Source: Candidatus Phytoplasma luffae (GTDB taxonomy: Bacteria > Bacillota_I > Bacilli_A > Acholeplasmatales > Acholeplasmataceae). Taken from it: 64,000 nt of DNA. Both the position numbers and the translations under genes were made by a program. The DNA lies in contig NZ_CP054393.1 of assembly GCF_018024475.1 (NCBI RefSeq), positions 496,001-560,000 of the forward strand, written 5' to 3'. Positions 16,442-25,054 of this stretch are shown one piece after another (the first letter of the stretch is position 1; every line of letters begins with the position of its first letter). The notes under the pieces were generated by a model. The model was not told the origin of the DNA. It saw only the letters and a list, made by a program, of their open reading frames with translations, and ran no database searches.

Positions 16442-17071
16442 ATGTTAACTAACCAAGAATTTATTAATATCAACCAATTAAATACCAACTCAAAATCAGT
16501 TCAAATCATAAAGCTTATTTTCAACAAAGCAACTTTGAATCTTACTATTGATAAATATATGAAAAGTAATCACATTCAATTAAATCATTATTTCGAAACC
16601 AACAACTTTTGTTCCCAATCCCAAAAATCAATTCGCGGAAAAATTAACGAATACCTGATTTTGCTTTATTTAAACCATAAAGGAATTAAATGTTTATATC
16701 CTAAATCATATTTATTTTTCATCCCCGACATCAAATTCGACTTGGTTTTATTCACACAAACCAAACGCATTATCGCCTTCAATTTCAAAACTTGCCTTCG
16801 TGAACGATACAAACAAGCCATCATTGAAGCACAACAACTAAAAAAACTAGACACTCGTTTTGAATATTATTTATTAACAAACGATGAAGTTGAAACTCAA
16901 AAACTCAATAATAAAATTAAAAACGGTAAAGTACAGTCAATTAATAAAGTAATTAATTTATTTTCTGATAATGCTAATCTCTTCTTAAAAACCTTACTAA
17001 TGAATGAATTCATCACTTTTCCCAATATTAATTTAATTAAAAAGAAGGAGTTAAATAAAAATGTTAACTAA
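16442..17071 (+). CDS. Possible PD-(D/E)XK-type nuclease of the PMU
   Basis: 209 residues. After a helical N-terminus comes S-I-R-G-K-I-N-E-Y-L (about 62-71, possible Glu helix), then PDIKFDLVLF with an Asp (about 98-107), and IIAFNFKTCLRERYKQA (about 113-129). The D...(N)-x-K-T-x-L-R-E-R arrangement recalls restriction-endonuclease folds, where E-x-K is normal; here Asn stands in place of the acidic residue. The call is an inference from this pattern. RBS AGAAAGGAA. It overlaps the start of dnaB by 11 bases, so it is coupled to the replication genes and may process DNA for the element. It could also be catalytically dead and act as a DNA-binding accessory. Confidence 0.55.
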   Translation: MLTNQEFININQLNTNSKSVQIIKLIFNKATLNLTIDKYMKSNHIQLNHYFETNNFCSQSQKSIRGKINEYLILLYLNHKGIKCLYPKSYLFFIPDIKFDLVLFTQTKRIIAFNFKTCLRERYKQAIIEAQQLKKLDTRFEYYLLTNDEVETQKLNNKIKNGKVQSINKVINLFSDNANLFLKTLLMNEFITFPNINLIKKKELNKNVN

Positions 17072-18542
17072 CGAACACCAAGCCTTAATTCAAATTATTA
17101 ATTACATCGAAAAAGGGGAGTGGAACAAATTAAAACTTTATTGTCAAATAATCAACCCTAAATATTTAACCAAATCCAATCACCAAAAAATATATAACGC
17201 TTTAAAATATTTATATTTAGAAAAAAAATCAACTCATCCTTGGGATAAAATCAAAACCAAAGAGACAATTATTAAAGAATTACTAACTTATCTTCAAACT
17301 CATTATCCTCAAGAAAATTTTAATAATGAATCTTTGATGTTTTTAAACAATAATAATATCCATAATGAACATCTTTTAGAAAATTTAAAACATACTTATA
17401 CCCAAGAAACTTTATTTCAACAATTAATAAAAACAATCAACCCTTCTTTTGATAATCAAGATCTTTATCATAAGCATTTATACTACCAAGAAATCTTTGA
17501 TAAATTAAGAAATTTTATTAATCTTATCCCAAACAAAAAAGATAAAACTTTATTAACCTTGAACCAAATGACAAAACTTTATCCCGAAGTCTTTGAAACC
17601 GACAACATTTCCAAACAAAAAATCCAAGAAGAATATTATCGTTTATCAGACACTTTCAAAGGATTAAACCAAGCCACTAAAGGGTTCAAAAAAGGTCAAA
17701 TCATCACCATTGGAGGCTATACTGGTTTAGGTAAAACATCTTTTATCTATAATCTTCTTTTAGATTTAGCCAAAACTAAATACCAAGAAAACCAACATTA
17801 TCCTTATATGTTGGTTTTTTCTTTTGAAATGACTTCAGAAGAAAACCTAAATCGTTTATTATCTAATCAAACTCAAATTCCTTTAGATGTTATTTTAGAT
17901 AAAAATTTTGATAATATCACACAACAACACTATACGAAAAAGATGATACAAGCAAAACAATTTTTTACTAATATCAACTTATCTTTTAGTTATGACCAAG
18001 AAAAAAATATTAATTATATTGTTGATTTATTGTATCGTCTTCATTTAGAATCCAAAATAGAAATTGTAGTCATTGATCACCTTCAAATCACAAAAGCGAG
18101 TAATAAAATGGATAATGACCGTTTAGCCATTGATGAAATCATGACCAAAATTAAAGAAATCGCCATCGAATTAAAAATTGTCATTATCATTTTATCTCAA
18201 TTTTCAAGAGATACTTATTCTAATTATAACGGAAAATCCCCAGAAATCACCGCACTAAAAGGCTCTGGCGGAATTGAAACCAATTCCGACATAGTATTAA
18301 TTATGTCTGAATTTAACCCAAATATTAAAAAAAATACCACCAAACCCCTAAATATCTATACTTCAACCTTAAATCAACTATATTTAGAAGCTGATGACAA
18401 TGATAATCAAAAAATAATTGAAGTAAATATTAAAAAAAATCGCAGCGGAACTAAAAAAACTTTAGTCTATCATTTTAAAATGACAACTCAAACTTTTCAA
18501 GAAGTAGGTTATGTTTTACCTTACCAAATAGAAGATTTTTAA
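17061..18542 (+). CDS. dnaB: Replicative DNA helicase
   Basis: 493 residues. DnaB is the hexameric helicase that opens the fork 5' to 3'. The N-terminal helical domain occupies about 1-160. The RecA-like core has Walker A GGYTGLGKTS at about 217-226, FSFEMTSEENLNRLL, Walker B IEIVVIDHLQI (about 330) and L-S-Q-F-S-R for the later loop. RBS AAGGAGTT lies in the overlapping upstream gene. Primase starts 11 bases after the stop. A PMU copy, distinct from the chromosomal dnaB expected elsewhere. Together with dnaG and ssb it makes the element look like a self-replicating unit. Confidence 0.93.
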   Translation: MLTNEHQALIQIINYIEKGEWNKLKLYCQIINPKYLTKSNHQKIYNALKYLYLEKKSTHPWDKIKTKETIIKELLTYLQTHYPQENFNNESLMFLNNNNIHNEHLLENLKHTYTQETLFQQLIKTINPSFDNQDLYHKHLYYQEIFDKLRNFINLIPNKKDKTLLTLNQMTKLYPEVFETDNISKQKIQEEYYRLSDTFKGLNQATKGFKKGQIITIGGYTGLGKTSFIYNLLLDLAKTKYQENQHYPYMLVFSFEMTSEENLNRLLSNQTQIPLDVILDKNFDNITQQHYTKKMIQAKQFFTNINLSFSYDQEKNINYIVDLLYRLHLESKIEIVVIDHLQITKASNKMDNDRLAIDEIMTKIKEIAIELKIVIIILSQFSRDTYSNYNGKSPEITALKGSGGIETNSDIVLIMSEFNPNIKKNTTKPLNIYTSTLNQLYLEADDNDNQKIIEVNIKKNRSGTKKTLVYHFKMTTQTFQEVGYVLPYQIEDF

Positions 18543-18553
18543 GGAGTAAAAAA

Positions 18554-19882
18554 ATGAATAATCAAGAAAAAATTAACTACATCAAAACTAATTTCCCCAT
18601 GATAGTTTTATTAAAAAAATTAAACATCCTCCCATCAAACTTCAACAGCAAATATCGTTTTCCTTGTCCCATCCATCAAGGTCTAAATCCAACAACTTGT
18701 CATATAAATGATAACAATAACATTCACTGTTGGAAATGTTGTCGCGATTTTGACATTATTGATGTTTATAAAGAAATTCGTGGAATCACAAACTTTAACG
18801 ATGCAGTCAAAAAGATTTTAAATTTTATGCATTCTCAAAAATTTGAAATCTTAACAAATAAAGAAAAAACTAACACCTCAATATCCTCCAACCCTTTCAA
18901 ATTACAATATCATCCTCCCAAACCCCATAACCCAATAGATGAAACAGAAATTAATATCAAAAAAACACAATTATTCAAAGAAATATCTCCCTTATTTAAT
19001 CAAATAAGAGATTATTATAATTATTTGTTAACATCCAATCAAAATGATGAAAGGAAAATAGGATTAGATTATTTAACACAAAAGCGCCAATTAAATTTAG
19101 AAACAATTAAAGAATTTAAATTAGGTTATGCTCCATTATCAAATAAACCATTATCTTTTAGATTAATCAATTTCTTAAAAAAGAAAAATGTTAATATTGA
19201 TAAATTAGTAGAATATGGTTTTATCAAAGAAAAAACTAATTTCAAAGGAAAAAAATATTATCATGATACTTTTCATGGTTCTATCATTATCCCGATTGAA
19301 AATGGATATGCTAAAACATTTCACTTTTATCAAAACCATTTTTGCGATACTAGCTATTTTCAACCCAAATATCAATCTCTTAATAATTTCAGCCAAACCC
19401 CCACTTTTCATTTTAGTTATCGTTTCTTTGAAGCATTCCCTTGCATTAAACAAACTAAAATTATGATTGTTCATGAAGGCTTTTTTGATGTCATTAGTTG
19501 TTGGCAAAATGGAATTAAAAACGTTGTGGGATTAATTTGTGTCACACAATTATTTTCTCAAACACAAATAGACATTCTTAAAAAAGAAAATATTAAAATC
19601 ATTATTGCCTTAGACAATGACGAAACAGGAAAAAAACGTAGTGAATTATTAGGTGAACAATTAAAAAAAGAAAATATTATCTATGAAATTAGACACATTT
19701 TACCACCTTATAATCAAACTTGTAAAGATGTCGATGATTTATTTAAACAATATGGAATCCAAGCTTATCAAAAATGTTTCTTAGACCCATATATTTCTTA
19801 CGAAGCGGCCAAAAAGAAACAAATAGTAGATTTAGCTATATATTACTTTGGCAAAGATAAAGTAGAAGTAATTAACGAATAA
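18554..19882 (+). CDS. dnaG: DNA primase
   Basis: 442 residues, shorter than typical DnaG (about 600) and lacking a long helicase-binding C-terminal domain. The zinc ribbon is present: C-P-I-H at about 36-39 and C-W-K-C at about 59-62. The catalytic core contains L-G-Y-A and the TOPRIM part V-H-E-G-F-F-D-V (about 300) with ALDNDETGKK (about 352), giving the Glu and the Asp pair that hold magnesium. RBS TAAGGAGT. It makes RNA primers for DNA replication and is encoded right after dnaB. The missing tail suggests it meets DnaB in another way or through another PMU protein such as the 19919 product. Confidence 0.9.
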   Translation: MNNQEKINYIKTNFPMIVLLKKLNILPSNFNSKYRFPCPIHQGLNPTTCHINDNNNIHCWKCCRDFDIIDVYKEIRGITNFNDAVKKILNFMHSQKFEILTNKEKTNTSISSNPFKLQYHPPKPHNPIDETEINIKKTQLFKEISPLFNQIRDYYNYLLTSNQNDERKIGLDYLTQKRQLNLETIKEFKLGYAPLSNKPLSFRLINFLKKKNVNIDKLVEYGFIKEKTNFKGKKYYHDTFHGSIIIPIENGYAKTFHFYQNHFCDTSYFQPKYQSLNNFSQTPTFHFSYRFFEAFPCIKQTKIMIVHEGFFDVISCWQNGIKNVVGLICVTQLFSQTQIDILKKENIKIIIALDNDETGKKRSELLGEQLKKENIIYEIRHILPPYNQTCKDVDDLFKQYGIQAYQKCFLDPYISYEAAKKKQIVDLAIYYFGKDKVEVINE

Positions 19883-19918
19883 TTTATTAATTAATTTAAA
19901 AAAAGGAGAAATAAAATA

Positions 19919-20554
19919 ATGCAAAACAATACCAATCAAGAAATTAGAATCGGAGGTGAAATTAATAAACAAAATACTCCCACTGATTTAGAACAAATCA
20001 AACACTTTTTGAAAACTTTAAAAGAAGATTTAATTAACCTCACCATTATTAATCATTCCAAAAAGAAAAATACCTACCAAGAAGCTAATTATCGCCCTAA
20101 AAATCAAACTTTATTTATAGATCCAAAAATCTTAGAAGAAATTAAAAAATACAAAATAGACATAATTAAAGCCATAAAAGTAGATGACAATACAAAATTA
20201 TTACTTAACCCTTCAACCCCTCTTAAAACTCAAAATAATACCCTTAAACATCAATTTAATATTTTCCAAATCAATTATAAAAATGAAACCAAAAACCAAA
20301 TAAAAGAATTAATGAGCAAAATCAATATCAATAAATTAGATACTTTAAAATTATTTAAATTAGATAATCATAAAAAAGATAAATATGATAAACCTTTAAA
20401 AAGCAATTATAAAAAAGGTTTAAATATTATTTATTATCGCTTAGAAGATTTAAAACACATTAAATTCTTTATTACCAAAGATAAACGAGGATATCGCATC
20501 AGAAAATTACATCCCAAATATAAATATATATCTAAAACAAAACAAATTATTTAA
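19919..20554 (+). CDS. PMU protein of unknown function after primase
   Basis: 211 residues, basic and hydrophilic, no membrane segment or signal. Family not recognised. Some features: a Q/N/T-rich start, a central stretch with TLFIDPKILEEIKKYKIDII, and a C-terminal part YYRLEDLKHIKFFITKDKRG with a very basic end. RBS AAAAGGAGAA. It is the last gene before the 11-bp tandem repeats at 20562 and its stop is eight bases from them. Position and charge suggest a DNA-binding initiator or primase partner; that is inference only. Confidence 0.7.
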   Translation: MQNNTNQEIRIGGEINKQNTPTDLEQIKHFLKTLKEDLINLTIINHSKKKNTYQEANYRPKNQTLFIDPKILEEIKKYKIDIIKAIKVDDNTKLLLNPSTPLKTQNNTLKHQFNIFQINYKNETKNQIKELMSKININKLDTLKLFKLDNHKKDKYDKPLKSNYKKGLNIIYYRLEDLKHIKFFITKDKRGYRIRKLHPKYKYISKTKQII

Positions 20555-20561
20555 CTAACAA

Positions 20562-20660
20562 TTTTATGACACTTTTATGACACTTTTATGACACTTTTAT
20601 GACACTTTTATGACACTTTTATGACACTTTACTGACACTTTACTGACACTTTACTGCCCC
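20562..20660. repeat. Iteron-like array, nine units of 11 bp
   Basis: Six copies of TTTTATGACAC, then two of TTTACTGACAC and one degenerate TTTACTGCCCC, head to tail without spacers. The 11-bp period is about one helical turn, so a bound protein would sit on one face of the DNA. Location right after the dnaB-dnaG group and before AT-rich DNA is what plasmid iteron origins look like. Confidence 0.85.
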
Positions 20661-20694
20661 CAAAAACCCTTTTTGCAACAAGCTTTTATAACAA

Positions 20695-20790
20695 GTGATA
20701 TTTGATATTTTATATCGATAATGATAATGATATTCGATATTTGATATTGTCGATATATCTTTTTTTTAAATCATTATTAATTATCGATAT
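20695..20790. other. AT-rich dyad region, candidate origin melting site
   Basis: A 13-bp direct repeat GATATTTGATATT is at 20697-20709 and 20736-20748. The palindrome TATCGATA is at 20713-20720 and 20782-20789. The sequence is nearly all A and T. Beside the iterons, this fits a DNA-unwinding element. Role inferred. Confidence 0.55.
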
Positions 20791-21084
20791 AAATAACATC
20801 TCTTTTTTAAAACCCTTTCCATTGGAAAAAGATTGTTTATAAAAATATAAATCAAATAATATAAGCGCTGGAGCGCTAACAAAAATAAAAAGAATACATA
20901 ATAAAAAGAAAAATAATAAAGAATCCCCCCATTACGCTGCCCCCCTTTTTTTTCAAACCTTACCAATTTCATCAGCGCAAAACTAAAAAATAAAACAAAT
21001 TAATGGTATTTTTTTGATTTAAAAACCTTTTTGAATTATAATTATTAATATAATCAAAAAAAATAAGGTAAATAGTGTTTAATA
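20791..21084. other. Non-coding stretch before tra5
   Basis: No convincing gene. It contains AGCGCT-GG-AGCGCT at 20864-20877, TTTCCA-T-TGGAAA near 20817-20829, and an AT-rich approach to tra5 with a possible TATAAT (21048-21053) and AAGG before the ATG. The expected orfA of an IS3 element is not visible. Confidence 0.4.
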
Positions 21085-22029
21085 ATGAAAAAATTAAAAC
21101 AAAAATTCAAATTATTGCAAAAAATGATTGAAAAAATAACTAAAATTGATAAAAAAATAGTTTTTAATTTGGTTAAAAAATTTAAAAATAACTTAAATCT
21201 TACTACCATTTTAAAAACTATCCAAATCAAAAGAAGTACTTATTATTACTGGTTAAAAATTAAAGAACAATTAAAATTAAAACAAGAAAAATACCTTTTG
21301 CAACAAAAAAGAATCGAAGCTTTATGTTGTAATCATGAATATTTTTTCGGTCATCATAAAATTACTGTTTTATACCAAAAAACTTTCAATGAATCAATTA
21401 CTAAGAAAAAAGTTTATCTCATTATGAAAGAAAAAAATATTTTTTGTCGGTTAAGAATTAAAAAAAATAAACATCATTATAAAAATAATTTACAAAATAA
21501 AATTAAAATAGTACCTAACTTAATCAATCAAGAATTTATTTCATCTCGACCCCTACAAAAACTATTCACTGATATTACTTATTTTAAAACTCCTCAAGGT
21601 TTTTTATATTTTTCTTGTGTTATAGATTCTTTTAATAATCAAATTATCGCTTCACATACTTCTAATTGTCAAAATAAAGATTTAGTATTAAAAACAATCC
21701 AAAAATTACCTAAATTAAAAAAACCTTGTATTATTCATTCTGATCAAGGTTCAGTTTATCAATCTCTAAAAGTTCAACAAATCCTAACTAAAAAAGGTTT
21801 TTTAATCAGCATGTCCCGCAAAGCCACTCCACGTGATAACGCAGTAATTGAAAATCTGTTCGGCCAAATGAAAAGTATTTTATATCATCGTCATCCTTTT
21901 TTATTTCAAAAAACAATTCCAAAAATCACAAAAATAATTAATCAATTTCCTTCTTTTTGGAATCATAAATGGCTTTTAACTAAATTAAATAATTTATCCC
22001 CTTTACAATATTTTCAAACTCTTAGATAA
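21085..22029 (+). CDS. tra5: IS3-family (IS150 group) transposase, Tra5 type
   Basis: 314 residues. The N-terminal helix-turn-helix-like part ends with IKRSTYYYWLK, a family hallmark. The integrase core carries D163 (FTDITYF), D220 (HSDQGSVY) and E256 (NAVIENLFG); the Asp-Glu spacing is 35 residues, the DD(35)E of IS3 elements. It cuts and joins element ends. Intact, with no stops. A hairpin, AACCTT / AAGGTT near 22060-22076, follows. It is the last gene before the right 19-bp repeat, in keeping with Tra5 lying at one end of PMUs. No separate upstream orfA or clear terminal inverted repeats were found, so it may move the whole unit rather than itself alone. Confidence 0.93.
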   Translation: MKKLKQKFKLLQKMIEKITKIDKKIVFNLVKKFKNNLNLTTILKTIQIKRSTYYYWLKIKEQLKLKQEKYLLQQKRIEALCCNHEYFFGHHKITVLYQKTFNESITKKKVYLIMKEKNIFCRLRIKKNKHHYKNNLQNKIKIVPNLINQEFISSRPLQKLFTDITYFKTPQGFLYFSCVIDSFNNQIIASHTSNCQNKDLVLKTIQKLPKLKKPCIIHSDQGSVYQSLKVQQILTKKGFLISMSRKATPRDNAVIENLFGQMKSILYHRHPFLFQKTIPKITKIINQFPSFWNHKWLLTKLNNLSPLQYFQTLR

Positions 22030-22439
22030 ATTATTAGTTAAATTTACATAAATAATATAACCTTATAAAAAAGGTTACTTTTCTGCACCCTTTTTTTAAG
22101 AAAAATATTAAAATTATATAAAAGATTATTTTCTTTTTATTTTGTAGACACCTTTTTAACTTTTTTTACCTAACTATATATATGGAAGGGTAAAATATTG
22201 AAAAAAATATCTTTTGAAACTAGCAAATTATTAAAAAACTTTAGACACTTTTTAATTTAATTAAAAACAACTTTGTTAGTTTGAAAAGATATGAAATTAT
22301 CTACTTAATTTTAAGTTTTAAAGAACAATTTTAAAATTAAAATATGTCCAAAAAAATGGAACAGCGCAACTAGTTTTGTTGATAATAGAGTTAATTTATA
22401 GTTAAATGAATTATTCAAGGTAAGTATGGTAACAATTAT
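22030..22439. other. Non-coding stretch between tra5 and the 812-codon gene
   Basis: No gene seen. It holds the hairpin after tra5, the sequence TGTAGACACCTTTTTAAC near 22144 that resembles the 19-bp repeat, the right repeat itself (22235-22253), and a fragment with some coding look near 22356-22390 that is too short to name. Confidence 0.5.
22235..22253. repeat. Right copy of the 19-bp direct repeat
   Basis: AAAACTTTAGACACTTTTT in the same orientation as 6004-6022. It lies about 205 bases after the tra5 stop. Confidence 0.6.
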
Positions 22440-24878
22440 ATGTCTAATAATTTTTTAAATTTATGTAATACATTTAAGGATGAATCTATAGATCGAATTA
22501 TCGAATATTTAAATGAAAATCCTGAAAACTGTTATTGGTATTTTAGTGATGAAAAAATTAAAGAAATTCAAAATAATAATATAGATAAAAAAATAATTGG
22601 TTTTAGATTTGAAATTCCTGAAGTAAATAAATTTAAAAAATTATTTTTAAAATTAATTTTACAAAATGAAAAGGATGATAAAATAGAATACAGTGTTTCA
22701 AACGAAATTCAAAATTTTCGTTTGGAAGAAATAAACAAAAAATTAAAAGAATTGATAGATGACCACACCCAAGAAAAAGTGTTAAAAGTGTTAAACAAAA
22801 GCAATTCGGCAAAAGATTTAAATCCTAAAAGAAATATAATTGTATACGTGATTAAATTAATTAAACAAAAAACAAAAGATAACCTTTATTATGAAGCGTT
22901 ATCAGAACTTGTTAAAATCCCTGATCTTTGTATAAATATTAAAAACCCGGGCGACACAGCAAAGGGCAATGAAAAAAAATATATTAAATTTCTAAATGAA
23001 GCCGAATGCAAAACTCAAGAACCTTTGTTTTTATTGAATGAAGAATTTTATGCTTTAAGATGTAATTTAGTTCATATGGATTCAAAAATATCTCATTATC
23101 AAACAGTTGATTCTAAAAGTATTAAAGAAACAACAACAACAAAGATTGAAAAAACAATCGAAATTTGTGAACAATATAAAGAATTATTAGTAGAATCACA
23201 AAATTCCAACAGCAATGAGTCTAAACCAACTGCTAAAAAGATAAATTTCATAAATTTAAAACTTAAAAGAGTATTAAACAAAGATATTCAATTTTATTGG
23301 GATAAAACAAAAAACATTTTAAAAAAAATTTTAAATTTACAAACAAAAGAATCAGACGATTTAAGAGAAATGCCTATTAAAAATGAATCATTGAAAAAGT
23401 TAGAAGAAGAATTAACAAAATTGGTAAAATTGGTAGAATTAAAAGATGAAGAGGGAAATACAAATAATGGACAAAATTCCAACTTGGATGTAAATTTTAA
23501 AAATATATTGCAATATTCACTTGAAATTCAACAAGCAAAATTGCAATATATAATTGATTCGATAAATAAATGGATAAATGAATCGATAAATGAATCGATA
23601 AATGAATCGATAAAAGACGAAATAGAAGATGAATTAGAAAGATTTAAATCATTACAAATAAATCTTAAAAAAGAGATTGAAAATGATAAAATACAAAAAT
23701 TAATTATCATTATGCAACAATATAATTTTATTTTCGAAAATATAAACGATGAAACAAAAAAAGATATACAAAATAATATACCAAAAACAATATACAAAAT
23801 AATACAAAACAATATACAAAACAATATACAAAACAATATACAAAAACAAAATAATAATAAAACAATATCACAAATATTAGGAATACAAACAGAAGTTATT
23901 TCGGAAAACGACTTTAATGAAAAACTTAAACAACTAGCAGAAGAAATAAAAAATAAAATAATCCCAAAAAAAATAAAAATAGCATATACAAGAATATATA
24001 TAAAATTTTTAGCTATAAAATACATGAAGGAAAATAAGGATCAATTAAAGAAAGAATTTTTTCAAAAAATATCTAAATTAATCGGTAAAAACTCAATTAG
24101 TGAATATATAGAAAAAATTCCTGAATTAAAAAAAAATTTACTTGTTGCAGTTTTCAATGTAGAAATGGAATCAAAAGCGGACATAAATGATAATAATTTT
24201 AAAGAATATATAGAAAAATTTGAAAAATATATAAATAATTTTAAAGGTGAAATTAACAATACAATAGATGAAGATAACATTGTTCATGTTATCGAAGAGT
24301 TGGAATCAAAAAAAATAAGAGGAGACATCGAAAATTGGTCTGTGATCTATACAATTAAACGTATCTTGGAACAGAATATAAATGAAAATGAAAACAAAAT
24401 AGATGGACTAATAAAAGGAATGTGTAAAATATTTCCCCCAGATAACGCCAATAAAAATCAAGTTATAGAAGATATAAAAAAAGCAAAAATATTTCCTAAA
24501 AATACTATAGATAATATACTTAATTTGAAAAATAAAATAGAAAATAAAATGAAACAGATAGATCAAGACCATAAAAACATTAAAGATTTAAAAATAGACT
24601 ACGAAGATCGAGCCATTCGGAAAGTAACATTAAAAAACGAGATTCAAACTATTACTGAATGGATCAATAGTTTAAGAATTCATAAACTATTCTTGTTATC
24701 CTTAAACACAGTAGATAAAGATAATATAAATTATTTAAAATTAGATAGTGACAAAATTAAACAAATTTTAAATTTTTTTTCTAATTTTTTGTTTGGTTAC
24801 CGTTTACAAGATCTATCGGAAGAATCTTGGTTCGAAAACAACAAAGATAATATATTAGATTACGATTTTAAATTATAA
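22440..24878 (+). CDS. Large coiled-coil protein with a HEPN-like R-x4-H motif, function unknown
   Basis: 812 residues, mostly charged and helical, no signal or membrane segment, so probably cytoplasmic. Residues 199-214 read L-N-E-E-F-Y-A-L-R-C-N-L-V-H-M-D; the A-L-R-x-x-x-x-H arrangement (R207, H212) resembles the catalytic motif of HEPN RNases, where Y-x-L-R-C-x-x-x-H is common. The rest (about 290-812) is coiled coil, with three INES units (about 379-392) and NNIQ units (about 457-470) from in-frame 12-bp repeats. I recognise no family. It lies just right of the PMU, followed by decayed DNA. No good RBS precedes the ATG, so the start is uncertain. It could be a PMU accessory gene, a defence or toxin protein, or a lineage-specific coiled-coil protein. 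Confidence 0.65.
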   Translation: MSNNFLNLCNTFKDESIDRIIEYLNENPENCYWYFSDEKIKEIQNNNIDKKIIGFRFEIPEVNKFKKLFLKLILQNEKDDKIEYSVSNEIQNFRLEEINKKLKELIDDHTQEKVLKVLNKSNSAKDLNPKRNIIVYVIKLIKQKTKDNLYYEALSELVKIPDLCINIKNPGDTAKGNEKKYIKFLNEAECKTQEPLFLLNEEFYALRCNLVHMDSKISHYQTVDSKSIKETTTTKIEKTIEICEQYKELLVESQNSNSNESKPTAKKINFINLKLKRVLNKDIQFYWDKTKNILKKILNLQTKESDDLREMPIKNESLKKLEEELTKLVKLVELKDEEGNTNNGQNSNLDVNFKNILQYSLEIQQAKLQYIIDSINKWINESINESINESIKDEIEDELERFKSLQINLKKEIENDKIQKLIIIMQQYNFIFENINDETKKDIQNNIPKTIYKIIQNNIQNNIQNNIQKQNNNKTISQILGIQTEVISENDFNEKLKQLAEEIKNKIIPKKIKIAYTRIYIKFLAIKYMKENKDQLKKEFFQKISKLIGKNSISEYIEKIPELKKNLLVAVFNVEMESKADINDNNFKEYIEKFEKYINNFKGEINNTIDEDNIVHVIEELESKKIRGDIENWSVIYTIKRILEQNINENENKIDGLIKGMCKIFPPDNANKNQVIEDIKKAKIFPKNTIDNILNLKNKIENKMKQIDQDHKNIKDLKIDYEDRAIRKVTLKNEIQTITEWINSLRIHKLFLLSLNTVDKDNINYLKLDSDKIKQILNFFSNFLFGYRLQDLSEESWFENNKDNILDYDFKL
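23559..23614 (+). repeat. 12-bp coding tandem repeat
   Basis: Near-identical units of CGATAAATGAAT, giving repeated INES in the 812-residue protein. Length variation by whole units would keep the frame. Confidence 0.7.
23811..23847 (+). repeat. Second 12-bp coding tandem repeat
   Basis: Three copies of AACAATATACAA, giving repeated NNIQ in the 812-residue protein, preceded by looser copies from about 23765. Confidence 0.7.
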
Positions 24879-25054
24879 AAACCCAATAACAAAAAGAAAT
24901 TTAATTTTAGAAATGATGCTCAAAAATAAAACAAACATCAGAATCCACTTTTTTCATCATAACTTGTTCTAAAAAAAGAAATTGATTTTTTCATTAATTA
25001 ACAATGATAACATATGTGTTTGTTTATTTATAGTACACATTTTTTGGTTTAGGC

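Larger units (their letters stand above)
6004..22253 (+). mobile_element. Potential mobile unit (PMU), about 16.2 kb
   Basis: All genes run rightwards: sigma factor, ssb, HU, YqaJ exonuclease, membrane proteins, AAA+ ATPase, effector candidate, tmk, dnaB, dnaG and an IS3-type transposase. This is the known gene set of phytoplasma PMUs, composite elements that in at least one strain also occur as extrachromosomal circles. The limits used here are the two copies of a 19-bp direct repeat, AAAACTTTAGACACTTTTT, at 6004-6022 and 22235-22253. I found no long terminal inverted repeat, so the ends are tentative. No internal gene looks broken except the 5' end of the one at 14098, so the element may still be active. 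Confidence 0.85.

Noticed and set aside
20562-20660. CRISPR-like repeat array
   Set aside because: The 11-bp units are contiguous with no spacers and no cas genes are nearby.
20781-20972. 63-codon minus-strand ORF with a hydrophobic stretch
   Set aside because: It overlaps dyads and the approach to tra5, has no RBS, and its composition is that of AT-rich non-coding DNA.
22235-22253. The 19-bp repeats as terminal inverted repeats
   Set aside because: Both copies have the same orientation; I found no inverted copy near tra5.
23528-24025. 165-codon minus-strand ORF in the 812-residue gene
   Set aside because: It is the antisense of the tandem coding repeats and has no start signal.
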